A stretch of DNA of 33,848 nt, taken from positions 1 through 33,848 of the forward strand of contig JAHDHH010000046.1 in the NCBI GenBank assembly GCA_020631405.1. Direction: 5' to 3'. The stretch is from Saprospiraceae bacterium (lineage in GTDB: Bacteria; Bacteroidota; Bacteroidia; Chitinophagales; Saprospiraceae). The notes beneath the pieces were generated by a model. That model was not told where the DNA came from, searched no databases, and saw only the letters and a list, made by a program, of their open reading frames with translations. Made by a program: the position numbers and the translations under genes. Shown here piece by piece: positions 11,501 to 26,500 of this stretch (position 1 is the stretch's first letter; each line of letters starts with the position of its first letter).

Positions 11501-14500
11501 CCATTCCAATTCCATTGAGCAAAAGATCCTCCATCTAAAATGGTTGAACCTCCTGGGCAAAAATCTGGTTGACCTTGGATTTCGACAGAAAGATTATCTT
11601 CTTCAATAATATCTATTGAGTTTTCATATACACATCCATTTGAATCAGTTGTCGTAACGCTATAAGTTCCTTCTAAATCAACAATAATGGTTTGGCTTGT
11701 TTCTCCAGTACTCCATTCATATGTGTCGAATTGGTTGCCTGCATCGAGTTGAGTAGAAAGACCAATACAGAAAGAAGTAGAACCACCAATTACCAAAAGT
11801 TCTTCTGGGTAAGCACTAATATTAAGCGCTGCAATTGCTGAACATCCAAAGGCATCGGTCACTGTGACACTGATTAATCCAGGATCTGAAATTTCAACAG
11901 ATGAACTAGTCTCTCCTGTGCTCCATTCATAGATGTCCCAACCATCAACTGTTAGTATTGTAGATTCTCCGAAACAGAATTGTGGAGAACCAAGGATTTC
12001 TGCTTGTTCACTTGGAATTTCATTAACCATTATGGAGCTAGTGCCAGTACATCCTAAATCATCTGTGACTGTGACTGTGTATTCTCCTGTATTGTTAACT
12101 TCTATTGAGTTTGAAAAACTACCATTGCTCCATTGTAAGTTGTTGAACCCAGCAACCGATAAATTGGTTGATCCGCCTTCGCAAAATTCAATTGGTCCTT
12201 CGATGATTGGATCTGGGCTTGGATTTTCTTCAACATCAATAGTTGCTACACCAGTACAGCCAGATAGGTCTGAAACGGTGACTGAATAACTTCCTGGTTC
12301 AAAAATTTCAATGGTTTGGTTAGTGCTAGATAAAGGATCATCCCATTGATAGCTGTCAAAGATACCTGCGTCAAGAAGGGTGGATGTACCAGGGCAAATA
12401 TTTGGGTCTCCAGAAATTGAAGGACTAAGTCCATCTTCAATGGTAACACCAATCATGGAACTTGCTGTACAACCATTTTCATCAGTCACGATCAAAGTAT
12501 AAATTCCTTCCTGGTCAGCTATAATTTCTTGTTGATCAGAATTAACGGGTCCTGACCAATTGTAGCTTTCAAAATTTGGACTGCTCAGTGTGGTAAATCC
12601 ACCTATACAGAAAGAGTTAGATCCTAAAATGTCGACTACTGGGTTATTGAAATAGTTGATATTTGTTTCGGCTATTGCTGTACATCCATTGGCATCGGTT
12701 ATGGTTACAATGTAACTTCCTTCCTGGTCTACAATAATCTGATCATTTGTATCTCCTGTATTCCATTCAAACTCAACACCATTGTCAACAATGAGTGTTG
12801 TTTGGTCGCCTTCGCAAATCATATCAGGTCCAATTATGGATACCAAAGGACTAGGTATTTCTGATATCATTACACTGCTACTGCTAGTGCAACCATTAAT
12901 ATCAGTAACGGTGACAATGTATTCTCCTTCTTGGTTCACCACAATGCTTTGACCATTTTCAAAATTAGACCATTCATAGCTTTCAAATCCTGAGCTTGCC
13001 TGAATTGTAGTGGAGTTGTTTTCACAAAATTCGATTGGTCCTGAAATGTTTACTGTCGGAAGCTCGAAAACATCTACAGTGATTTGACCTATGCCTGTGC
13101 AACCGCTATTGTCAGAAACGGTAACTTCATAGGTGCCTGCTTCGAAGACTTCGATTGATTGACTGATTGAATTGTTTGGGTCATTCCACTGATAGCTTGT
13201 GAATCCAGATCCAGCATCTAGAGTACTTGATGAACCTTCACAAAAATCTGTATCTCCAACTATATTTGGATTAAGTGAATCTTCAATAGTGACCATAACT
13301 TCTGTAGAAGCAGTACAGCCATTTACATCAGTGATGGTTAAAACATAGTTCCCTTCTTCATTCACTTCTATGGTAGAACTGGTTTCACCTGTGCTCCACT
13401 GGTAGGAATCCCATGTTCCTCCATCAAGAATGGTTGTGCTTCCTATACAAAAACTTAGGGAGCCAGAAATTTGAGCCGTAATGGGTGGAAAATTTGAGAT
13501 GATGATAGAATTAGTTCCTGTACACCCATTTTCATCTGTTACTGTAATGCTGTAAACTCCAGTTTCTGAGGTGGTGATGCTCTGAGAAGTTTCACCTGTT
13601 GACCATTCATACTGAGTGAAGGTAGGGTCTACCAATAAAGTTGTTGATTCTCCAGAACAAATTATAGCATCTCCAATAATACTAGGGTTAGGATTTGTTG
13701 TTTCTGTTGTTGTAAATTCAGCAGTGGCAGTACAGCCATTGTTGTCTGTAACTGTGACAGAATATGTCCCAGAATCAAGTACAGTTATAGAAGCATCACT
13801 AGAACCGTTGGACCAATCGTAGGTCTCAAAGGATTCGTTGACTATTAAAGTCGAAGTATTGCCTTCGCAGAAAAATGCTGGTCCACCGATACTTACCTCG
13901 GGTGCGCTATTCTCATTTATATCTATGGAAGCTTCTCCGGTACAACCTGTAATGTCTGTTACTGTTATTGAATAAGTTCCAGCCTGAGAAATAGTAATGG
14001 TGTTATCCGTATCGCCGGTGCTCCATTCGTAGTTTTCAAACCCTAAACCAGCTTCTAAAGTGATTTCGTTTCCGGAACATATACTGCTTGGTCCAAAAAT
14101 TTCAACAGACAATGAGCTTTCTTCTGTTACCTCTACTGAAGTTGATCCTGTGCAACCATTTAGATCTGTAACGGTAACTGAATAGGTGCCACTCTGATCA
14201 ACGGTGATAGATGGTCCAGATTCATTGTTTGACCATTCGTAGGCCTCATATTCTTCAAGTAAGCTTAAAGTAGTGTTTCCGCCTAAGCAGAAACTTGTTG
14301 ATCCGATCATTATTGGATCAGGGTTATTAAAAAATGAAATTTCAATCGATGAGTCTGTAGTGCATCCGAAATCGTCGGTCACTGTCAGCGCATAGATTCC
14401 TGTTTCGTTAACAGTTAACGTTGGAGATGTAGTTCCATCTGACCAAGAGTACTCAGTCCAAGTTCCTGCGGTTAGTGTAACTTCTTGGTCAGAGCAATTA

Positions 14501-17500
14501 TCAATGCTTCCATCAATAATTAATTCTGGAACTACAATCTCCATTGTATTAAATTCAGCTGTGATAGAGCATCCGTTTTCGTCTGTTGCGGTGAGCATAT
14601 AGTTGCCTCCTTCATTAATATTTATTGTTTGTCCACTTAATCCATTACTCCAGACATAAACATCAAAGCCTTCAGTGGCTGTTAATTCAATTATATCTCC
14701 AGAACAAAACTCTAATGGTCCGTCGATGTTTAGGTTTTGTGTAGGGTAGACTACAACTTCTACATTGCTTGAACCTGTACATCCATTTTCGTCAGTTATA
14801 GTGACGGAGTAATTGCCTGCTTCTGTGACCAAAATTGAGGTAGTATTTTCGTTTGTACTCCATTGGATATCATCGTATAATCCTGTAATGAATAGACTGG
14901 TTTCGTCTTCATCACCATCGCAAATAGAAAAATCTCCTTGGATATCAATGGTTAATTCGTCTGTAACTTCAACGGTAAATTCATCTGTTGCTGTGCATCC
15001 TTCTTGATCAGTGACTGTCACGCTGTATGAGCCAGCTTCATTTACTATTATACTTGAATTAGAACTTCCGTCATTCCATTCGATTATATTGAAATTGCCT
15101 TGGATCTCAAGTGTTGCATCTTGATCGGTGCAAATGGTCTGCGGTCCTTCAATGTTTACCAATGGTGGATCTGATTCAGATACTAAAATAGAGTTGCTTG
15201 CCTCACAGCCATTGGAGTCCGTTATAGTGACTGTATACAAACCAGCATCTGATACAATTATTTCGTTTGTTGAATCGCCGGTATTCCAACTATAATTTGA
15301 AAATCCTATTGTGGCACTCAAGGTAGATTGATCAGATTGTCCAAAGCAGAGCAATTGGTCCCCTGAAATATCGACATTCGGATCTGGAAAGAAATCAAAA
15401 TCAAAGCTACTTGAGTTGGTGCATCCATTTTCGTCTGTTACTGTTAGTGAATAGGTGCCTGGTTCTGATATTTCTATTTCAGCATTAAGTGAACCATTAC
15501 TCCATTCATATTGGAGGTATGTGTCAATAGCGTTTAGCGTACCTATTTCACCATCACAAAGCATCGTAGGTCCATTTATGATTGGTGGGTCAAGTTGATT
15601 AATTTCTACGCTGACTTCTGCTGTTCCCGTACATCCATTCGCATCTGTAACGGTAACTCCAAAGATGCCATCAGTAGTTACTTCAATACTTGAAGTGGTT
15701 TCATCACCAGGAGACCAAATGATTGTTTCAAAACCTGATCCAATATCTAGGGTTGTAGATTCACCTTCACAAATGCTTAAATCACCTGATATTTGAGGAT
15801 CCAATTGTGTCGACTCCTGGACAGTAAGTTCATCCGTTGCAGTACACCCATTTACATCAGTGACAGTGACACCATAGGTGCCAGATTGGTCCACTGTAAT
15901 TTGATTGTTGGTATCTCCTGTTGTCCAAATAATATCAATATAATTTCCAGTTACTTCTAAGCTTGTTGAACTTCCTGTGCAAAAACTTGCGGAGCCAGCA
16001 ATATTTGCATTTGGCAGCTCGCTTTCCGAAACGGTAAACTGCGCAGTTCCTGTGCAACCATTGTTGTCTGTAACTGTCACCACATATGTTCCTTGTTCTG
16101 AAACTTCTAATTCGTTGCTTGATTGAGCACCTTCTCCCCAATCGTAGGAATCGAATCCGTCGGTAGCTTCCAAAGTTGTCGTTTCTTGTCCTGAACAAAT
16201 CAAATCTTCGCCAACAATGTTGATTATAATTTCTTCAGCTACCGTTATTGGAATTTCCACAATATTGGATTCGCAATTATTTAAAATACAAGCAATCCAA
16301 AGTGATGAATTATTTTGACCTACATTGTAGCTGAAATCAAGACCGGTGAAAATGATATTGTCCCCATTAGGGTCATCATACCATTCAATGGTTCCGCCTG
16401 AACAACCGGCTGCAGAAATAGTAATTTCTTCATCTATACAACTTATTTCTGGAGCTGTAAAGCTCGGATCTTCAGTTGGATTTGGAGTACCTAAACATGG
16501 AATACAGATCGTTATGCCATCACAAGCATCCACAAATTCTATATCATTGCTTGTGCATGGATCGTTGTCATCGCATGCTTGTTGAACAGGAGGAAGAAGG
16601 TCGCTGCAAACTTCTATTGGGGTCCCTTGACAAGGAATACATTCAGTACCATCGCAAGCGATTGATCGTTCATCGTTTTCAGTACATGGATCTCCGTCGT
16701 CACAAGCTTCTACAATAAGGGTTCCACCACAATCGGTTGGTGTGCCTTGACATGGAATGCAGATTGTACCATCGCAAGCAATCATTTCCATGTCATTGCT
16801 TGTGCAATCATCTCCGTCATCGCAAGTTGTCAAGGTCGGTGCAGCTAAGGTGTATGTTTGAGTAAAAGTGATAGGTCCATTGCCGCATTGATCTGTGTAA
16901 GACCATGTTCTGTCAATTGAACCTCCGTTGCAAGGATCAATTTGTCCTGATTCAGTAGGAAGAACCGTTCCAGTTCCATCACAATTATCGATCCATGTTA
17001 TTTCCTGATTGGCAGGAATGTCAGCAAGGCAATTGATGATAACCAATGCATCTGGTAGATCTTCAAAACTAGGCAATTCGTCATCTTGTAAACTGATGGT
17101 AATTGTATGTTCTAATGCATTGTTACAATTGGTTGGGTCAGCAGGCACCGACCATGTTCTTGTAATTTGATCTCCACATTGTGCTAAAGTTCCGGAATCT
17201 ATACCTTGGGCTGCGCCATCGTTAAGACAGAGGTTATTTGAGGCAAGATTACTATATGCAAGATCAGTAGCTGTTTCGAACTCTGCAATGCAACTGTATG
17301 TGATGTCTTGCGGGAGGGACGAAATCCATTCTAATTCTGGAACTGGATCTACAGTTACGGTTTGAGTATGGAATACCGAATTTCCACAGTCATCGGTATA
17401 ACTCCATTCTCTGGTTAGTTCTCCACCTTGACATTGGTCGACTGTTCCTGTTTCTGTTGGGGATGCTTGTCCAGATTCGTTGCAACCATCGATCCAATTT

Positions 17501-20500
17501 AATGCAATAGGATCTGTTAACATTTCGAAGCAATCCACGGTAATATCACTTGGTGGATTGGTGAATTCTGGCACAGAAGTATTTTCGTAATTGATGATTT
17601 GGGTATGACTTAATAATTGGCCACAATCGCTGGTAAAATTCCAAGTTCTTGTAAGTTGGTCATTACAATTTTCCAAACTTCCAGAATCTTCCGCAGCCAC
17701 AAATCCAGAAATCAAACAGTCATTATCATCAGCATTGTTTGAATACTCCAACGGATTTGAAGCAGGAAGGTCATCAATGCATTCAATCGTGATGTCTTCA
17801 GGAAGTTCTGAAAGCCACACCACTGGTTCCAAGCCGGCGAAGCTGATGGTTTGAGTATGATTAATTGTATTGCCGCAGTTATCTGAAGCAGTCCAAGTTC
17901 TTGTTATGGAGCCATCCTGACATTCGTCAATATTGCCATTATCAACAGGACTTGAAGTCCCGTTGAAAGGATCACAATTGTCCGTCCAGTTGAGGTCTAC
18001 TGCTGGAGGGATAAGTGCAACACAGCTCACGGTCAAATCAATTGGTGGATCAATAAAAACTGGATTTACATTGTCAACCATGGTTATGGTTTGAGTGTGT
18101 GTCAATTCTTCAATGCAATTTTCAAGATCTGCAGCTAAGGTCCAGGTTCTGGTCAACACATCACCACAAGAAATCAATGCTCCAGATTCTTCGGGTTGGA
18201 TGAATCCTTCTATTAAGCAAGCTTGATCTGGGTATCCATTGCTGTAGTTTAGATTGATTGGAGGAGGAATATCATCTTCACACGAAATTTCTAAGGATTG
18301 TGGAAGGGTTGATGTCCAGAATGGAGATTCAAGCGGTAGAATGCTTATTGTCTGTGTATGCGTTATGGTTAGGTTTCCGCATTCATCAGTATAAGTCCAT
18401 GTTCTTGTTACTTCTCCACCTTCACAATTGGTAACGGTGCCTATTTCTTCTGCAGGTACTGAACCAGTTCCATCACAGTTATCTGTCCAAATAATATCTT
18501 GCGCTGGTTGTAGTTCATCCAGACAATCAATAATAATGTCAGATGGTGTATCTATAAATTCTGGGGCTTCTAAATCTACAAAATTGATGGTGAAAGAATG
18601 ACTTAAATTTGTTCCACAGGTATCCATTGCTGAATAGTTGATGGTTTGAATGCTTCCGCATTCTAGAATTCCAACTATTTGGGCAGTGGAAATACCTGCT
18701 ACTTCGCAATCGCCATTACTCGCAGCATTGCCATAATTTAAATTTGGTATGATTGGATCTGAATCACCGCAGCTTAAGGTAATATCTTGCGGGAGATCAT
18801 CCAACCAAGTAATTGGTTCTATTCCTAATATGGTGATGGATTGAGAATGGCTGACTTCATTTCCGCAGTCATCAGTATAACTCCATGTTCTAGTAATTTG
18901 ACCATTTTCACATCCATTTGGAATGTTTGATTGTTCGAAGTTTGCAATTCCCGTTCCTTCGCAATCATCAATATAATTGATGCTCAGAGCAGGGCTAAGA
19001 TCATTAATGCAATCTAAGGTTATATCTTCCGGCATCTCTTCTAAAGTAGGAGCTTGATCATTGCTAAATGTAATGTTTTGTTGATGTGCTATTATGTTTC
19101 CACAAATGTCTTCCGCTTCCCAACTGTATGTCAATATATCACCACAGAAGTTGATGCCTCCGACTGAGGGAAGTTGTATTGCTGTACCAGCTTGAAGACA
19201 ATCACTGAAGGTTGCATTATTGGAATAATTTAATTCTATCTGGTCAGGCACATTGTCTGCACAATCAATAGTAATATCCTGTGGTAAATTGGATATCCAT
19301 TCTATTGATTGTATTGGATCAATAACAATTGTTTGAATTTCAATTGAGGTATTTCCACAAAAATCTGAGACCATCCATTCACGTGAAATGGTTCCTCCGC
19401 TGCATAGTAGATCAGATGGAATTGCATCTTGGGTTCCAAGTATGATGTCATCTCCATCACAGTTGTCTGTCCAATTGAGTGTAGGTACTTCATCTTCAAT
19501 TTCTGCAGAACATTCGATACTGATATCTTCAGGGGCTCCAAAAATAATAGGAGCTTCTTCATCAATTAAACTTATTGTAATTTGATGAGATAAGGCATCA
19601 AGGCAATTAGCAGGGTCAGCGGGAAGATCCCAGATTATGGTTCTTTGGTCACCACAATTTGAAAGTTCTTCATTGTTGTCAATGGGATCAATGGACCCTG
19701 ATAGTAAACATGGTGTTGATTGACCATTACTATAATCTAGGCTCGGGAACACGGGTATATTTTCACCACAATTGATGCTAATATCTTCTGGTAACGCTGA
19801 AATCCAAATGATGGGTTGCTTTGGGAGTATAATTATTGTTTGGGTATGTGATGTTTCATTGAGGCAGTCATCCTGGATGGTCCAAGTTCTAATGATGGTT
19901 CCTCCATCGCAAGATATGGTTGAAGGATCCAAGATTTCAGTACCAGTAACCGTACCATCAGCTATGCAATTATCTTCAAAAGAGAGTTCGTTTATAGGAC
20001 TAATTTCGTCGAAGCAATCTAAGGTGATATCGTTTGGCGGGTTTATGAAGCTAGGTGCTTCTGTGTCAATTAGAGTAACCGTTGCAGTTCTTATGAGTTC
20101 GGTTCCACATACTGGATCAATGGCGGTCCAAGTATAAGTCTTGACATCACCACAAACTACTAAAGAACCTTCAATATCCTCGATCGCTGTACCGGTAATA
20201 GCACAACCAATGAGATTTACACCATTGGAAAAGCTTTGAGTTGGAAAGACTGGTTCTGAGTCTCCACAATTGATCTCAACGTTTTCTGGTGCTGGAACAT
20301 CCCATTCGATAGGAGGTAAAGGACTAATGATAATGGTTTGTGTTTCACTGGTGGTGTTTCCACAATCATCAGTTACTTCCCATGTCCTAATAATTTGACC
20401 ACCCTCGCAATCGATGGTTGTGATATCGATGTCGTCTTCACCCTGAACCGTTCCAGATTCATTACAGTCGTCTTCCCAGTTAAGAGTTGGAATCATCGAA

Positions 20501-23500
20501 GGTGCTGAAAGGAAACAATCATAGGTGATATCTTCAGGAACATTTAAGATAACAGGAGGATTTGTTTCCTCCAAAGTAATGTTTTGTACATGATTAAAAA
20601 TTATTCCGCAATCTAGGTTTATTGACCATGTTCTTGTAATACTTTGCATGCAATTTTCTAATGGTCCAGAATCTACACCAAGAATACTACCACTAATAAC
20701 ACAATTTGCGTCGGTTGCATTGTTGTGATAAGTGATGGACACATTGGTTGGAAGATCCTCTATACATTCGATGGTAATATCTTCTGGAAGATCTTCTAAG
20801 CTAGGCTCGAGCAAAGCTTCAACTGATATGTTTTGCGAATAGCTAACCGAATTGCCGCAAAGGTCAGTATAACTCCAAGTTCTTACAATATTTCCACCTA
20901 AACAAGGATCTACAGGATTGCCCGTTTCTTCCAAATTTGCGATTCCATTTCCATCACAATTATCTGTCCAATTGATGGTTGGCGCTGCTGGAAGACTTGC
21001 TATACACTGTATGGTTAGGTCTTCAGGAGTGTTTAATAATTCTGGCGCTTCCAAATCTTGTAATGTTATGATCTGCATATGTGCAATTCCGTTGATGCAC
21101 AAGGAAGGGTTTTCTGCTACCTCCCAAGTTCTGATAATTTGATCTCCACAAACAGTGAGATCACCAACTTCATTAGCATCAATGGTGCCTGAAATTTCGC
21201 AGGAAGAATTTTGGCTATTGTTTGAATAGTCCAAAGAAATTGCTACTGGAATTGCATCTCCACAATTGAGTGTTATATCCTCAGGCATGATCGGACTTGT
21301 CCAGTTTATTGGTGGAATTTCTTCTACGGTTATGGTTTGAGTATGTGATACAGTCAAGTTTCCACAAAGATCAGTATAGGTCCAAGTCCTAATTATGGAT
21401 CCTCCTAAACAGTCGTCAATAAAGCCAGATTCTGCAGCACTGACTATGCCTGTTCCATCACAATTGTCAGTCCAGCTCAAGTCTTCAGCTATAGGAACCA
21501 AACTTGCACACTCGTAGTTTTGGTCCTCTGGAAGTTCGGTAAAACTTGGAGGAATGATATCCTCAAAGGTGATGGTTTGTGTATGTTCTAATGTGTTGCC
21601 GCAATCATCAGTAATTTCATAATATCTGGTTTGTATGTTGCCACATTCCAGAACACCATTAACTATTGGGCTTACAGTTCCTGTGACCAAACAAGATGCA
21701 ATTGATTCTGAATTACTATAACTAATGTCGATTTCTGCTGGAATTGGATCGCCACAGCTGATGGTGATATCGTCCGGTAAATTGGAGGTCCAAGCAATTG
21801 GAGCGAGAGGAAGCACAGAAATGGTTTGAGTATGCGAAACTGAATTTCCACAATCATCGCTATAATTCCAAGTTCTAGTAATTTCTCCGCCAACACATTG
21901 GTCAATCGTTCCAGATTCTTCTACTGAAATTACTTCGGATGGCAAGCAATCATCGATAGAATTAACTTGTTCCACATCTGGTAAAATGGCCAAACAATTT
22001 AAGGTAATATCTGCAGGGTAATTATCAAATATTGGTAGTTCTGTATTTTGGTATGTAATGTTTTGAGTATGGGTAATCATATTCCCACATATATCTGTTG
22101 CTTCCCAATGATAGCTAAAAACATCATTGCAATCTACCAAACTCCCAGTTGGGACTAATTGTTCGCCAAAACCTTCTTGTAGGCAAGCAGCATCAGTGGC
22201 TTCATTGGAATAAGTAATATTTTCTTGTAATGGTAGATCTTCAATACAAGTGATGATTAGGTCCGATGGAAGTGTACCGGTCCATGCGATTGGAGCTAGC
22301 GCATCAATCTGAATTACTTGTGTCTCGGTGGTGGTGTTGCCACAGAGGTCGGTCACTTCCCAAGTTCTGGTCACTGTTCCTCCAGAACAAAGTAGATCAG
22401 ACGGCAATTGATCTTGAATGCCATCAACAGTACTAGTACCGTCACAATTGTCCAGCCAATCCAAAGTAGGGACGGTGTTATCGATTAATTCAGAACATTC
22501 TAAATTAAGATCTGCTGGAACATTGCTAATAGTAGGAAAAGTATTATCTACCAAGGTGATCGTTTGGGTGTGTTCTAAACCATTTATGCAATTATCAGGA
22601 TCTGGGCTGAGTGTCCAAGTCCTTGTAATCTGATCTCCACAAATATTTAATTCTCCAGATTCCACAGCATCTATTTGGCCAGAGCGGTTACACGATAATT
22701 CAGAGGCACTGTTGGAATAGTTTAATACTTCCGCAGAAGGGATCACGTCATTGCAATTGACGGTGATGTCCATTGGTAAATCTGTATTGGTCCAAACCAC
22801 ATTCGGCACTATTCCTGCTTCGATGTTTTGACTATAGTTTACTGTTAAATTTCCACATAAATCTGTGTAGGTCCATGTTCTTACTATTGTTCCTCCTGTG
22901 CAAGGATCAATTGTCCCTTGGTCCGTAGGATCAACCATTCCAAGGCCATCGCAATTGTCTGACCATTCTAATTGCATTGGATCTGGAACCTCGCTTTCAC
23001 ATTCTACAGTAATATCTACCGGTGTACTTGAGAAACTCGGGGGGATTTCATCAAGAAAAGTGACTGTTTGTGTGTGTGTAATTGTGTTTTCGCAATCATC
23101 ACTTACTTCGTAATATCTGGTCTGCGAACTTCCACATTCAAGTACACCCGTTACTATTGGAGTGATCACTCCTGACAATGCACAGCTAGCAGGCATATTG
23201 TTGCTATAGCTTATTTCTTCTTCAGTAGGTAATGGGTCTCCGCAAGAAATGGTTATATCTTGTGGAAGAGCAGAAGTCCAAGTAATTGGTTCCAATGCTT
23301 GTATCGTCAAGGTTTGGGTATGACTGACGTTGTTGTTGCAATCATCAGTGTAGCTCCATGTTCTTGTAATCTCACCTCCAATACACGGATCGATTGTTCC
23401 TACTTCAACCATGTCTGCAATGCCATTTTCACCACAGTCATCGGAATAATTTACAACAGCAGGGTCTGGTAGCTCACTAAGGCAAGCAAAAGTTTGATCA

Positions 23501-26500
23501 GATGGATAAGCATCAAATGTTGGGTCTATTGAATTAGAATAGGTTATATTTTGTTGATGTGTAATAATATTATTACAATCATCCATGGCCGACCAGTGAT
23601 AACTAAGGACATCTCCACAATCAATCAATTGTCCTGTTGGGTCTAGTGGCGTAGCAATACCTTCTTGTGCACAATTGATATCTGTTGCCCCATTAGAATA
23701 GCTTATTTCTACTTGGACTGGCAGGTCAGCAATGCATTCTATGGTAACATCTACAGGTAGTCCTGATGTCCATGCAATCGGAGGCAATGCCTGAATAATA
23801 ATATTTTGTGTCTCTGTTGTAGTGTTGCCACAGTCGTCTGTGACAGTCCATGTTCTCACTACGGTACCACCTGAACATAGTAGATCAGAGGGAATTTGAT
23901 CCTGTGTGGCGGTAACGGTATTTGCGCCATCACAATTGTCATTCCAATCCAAAGTAGGAAGGTCATCTGTTATAAGTTCTGCACATTCCAAATCTAAGTC
24001 GACAGGTACATTCTCAATTACAGGAAAGATGTCATCTACCAATGTAATGGTTTGTGTGTGGCTTAAACCATTTAGGCAGCTCAATGGATCAGCTGTTAAA
24101 GTCCATGTTCTTATTATTTGATCTCCACATATATTTAGCGTGCCGGTTTCGTCTACATTTATCTGTCCTTCATTTATGCAACTATTTGCAACAGCACCAT
24201 TGGAGTAATCTAGCATTGCTGCATTGGGAATGGGATCATTGCAATTTACCGTAAGGTCAACCGGTAGAACACTGGTCCACATAACAGGAGGAATTTCTTC
24301 GACAACAATATTTTGACTATGAGAAACTGCCAAATTGCCACAAAGATCTGTGTAAGACCATGTTCGTACAATCGATCCGCCTGAGCAAGGATCCACAGTG
24401 CCATCATCAGTTGGATCAACCTCGCCTGTGCCGTCACAATTATCAGACCATTCCAAAGGATAAGCAGCAGGAATTTCTCCGAAACACTCTACAGTAATGT
24501 CAGTTGGAGTCGAAGTAAATTCAGGTGCAATTATATCAACAAAAGTAACTATTTGAGTATGTGTTATTGTATTATTGCAATCGTCGTTTATTTCATAATA
24601 TCTTGTTTCAGAACTCCCACATTCCAAGCTTCCAGTTACAAGAGGAAAAATACTTCCTTCAACAGTACAGCTAGAAAGCATGTTATTGCTATAGTTCAGT
24701 TCTTCGATATTGGGAATTGGATCTCCACAAGAAATGGTAATATTTTGGGGCAGGGTCGATGTCCATTCAATGGGTAGCAATGCTTCTATAGTGAAAGTTT
24801 GGACATGTGTAACATTGTTTCCGCAATCATCAGTATAACTCCATGTTCTGGTAATATCTCCGCCTATACAAGGATCCACACTACCTTCCTCAATCATTTC
24901 TGCCAACCCTGTCTCACCACAATCATCCATAAAATTTACGATTGCAGGTATTGGTAATTCATCAAGGCAAGCGAGTGTTAGGTCATCAGGATAGACATCA
25001 AAAGATGGCGCAATGATATTTGAATAGCTAATATTTTGAGTATGTTGAATTATGTTTCCACAAATGTCTTCCGCTTCCCAATGGTAACTTAGCACATCAT
25101 TGCAATCCGTTAGTGCCCCACTTGGATTTAATTTGTTAGCAATACCTTCTTGAAGACAGAGGAAATCATTGGCTCCATTTGAAAAGCTAATATCTTCTTG
25201 GCTTGGTAGATCATCCAAGCAAGCTATGGTAATATCTGCAGGTAGGACCCCAACCCAACTTATTGCGGGCAAAGCTTGAATTTCGATATTCTGTGTTTCT
25301 GTTGTTGTGTTGCCACAAGCATCTGTAACCTCCCAAATTCTCACTACGATTCCTCCGGAGCAGAGTAGACTTGAAGGTAATTGATCTTGTGTTGCAGTCA
25401 CAGTGCTGACCCCATCGCAATTGTCGTTCCAATCTAGTATTGGTAAATCATCCGTTATAAGTTCTGAGCATTCCAAATTCAAATCATCAGGTACATTTTC
25501 AATGATTGGAAAAATGTCATCGATTAAGGTGATGGTTTGGACATGTTCCAATCCATTTAGGCAGTTGTCAGGATCTGCACTTAGGGTCCATGTTCTTGTG
25601 ATTTGGTCACCACATACGCTTAGATTCCCTGACTCTGCCACAAAAACCTGACCTTCATTTAAACAACTGCTTGCTATTGCATTGTTGGTGTAGTTTAAAA
25701 CTTCAGCATCTGGGATTGGGTCATTGCAATTTACCGTAAGGTCCTGTGGTAAATTACTTATCCAAGTTACATCAGGAACTTGTTCAGCAAAAATACTTTG
25801 ACTAAAAGAAATATTTAAGTTGCCACATAGGTCGGTGTATGACCATGTTCGAACAATTGTTCCGCCTATACATGGATCAATGTTGCCTGTTTCATCTGCT
25901 TGAACAGTTCCAATTCCATCGCAATTGTCCGTCCATTCTAGCTCTTCCATTAATGGTAGCTCACCCGAACATTCTACTGTTAGATCAGCTGGAGTGGATG
26001 TAAATTCAGGAGCTATGGCATCTTCAAAAGTGACTATTTGAGTATGTGTTATGGTATTAAGACAATCGTCTGTAACTTCATAATATCTAATCTCTTGGCT
26101 TCCGCAAATTAGTTCTCCACTAACATTAGGTGAAATGGTTCCACTGATAAAACAATCTGTATTTCCACCATTGTCATAACTTAATTCTTCTATTTCAGGA
26201 GAAGGATCATCACAACTGATGGTGATATCAGCAGGAAGAGTCGATGTCCATTGGATAGCAGGAATACCCAAAACAGTAATGATTTGTTCATAGTATACTT
26301 GGTTGTCACAAAGGTCTGTGTATTCCCACGATCTTGTGATAATACCATCTGAGCAATCGTCTGGTAATTGGGATTCATTAAAGTTTGCAGGACCGCTATT
26401 TCCGCAATCATCCATCCATGTGATGTTAGGTGCAGCTGGTAATTCAGCATTACATTGAATAGTTATATCTGTAGGTTCTTCTGATAGGCTAGGAGGAATA

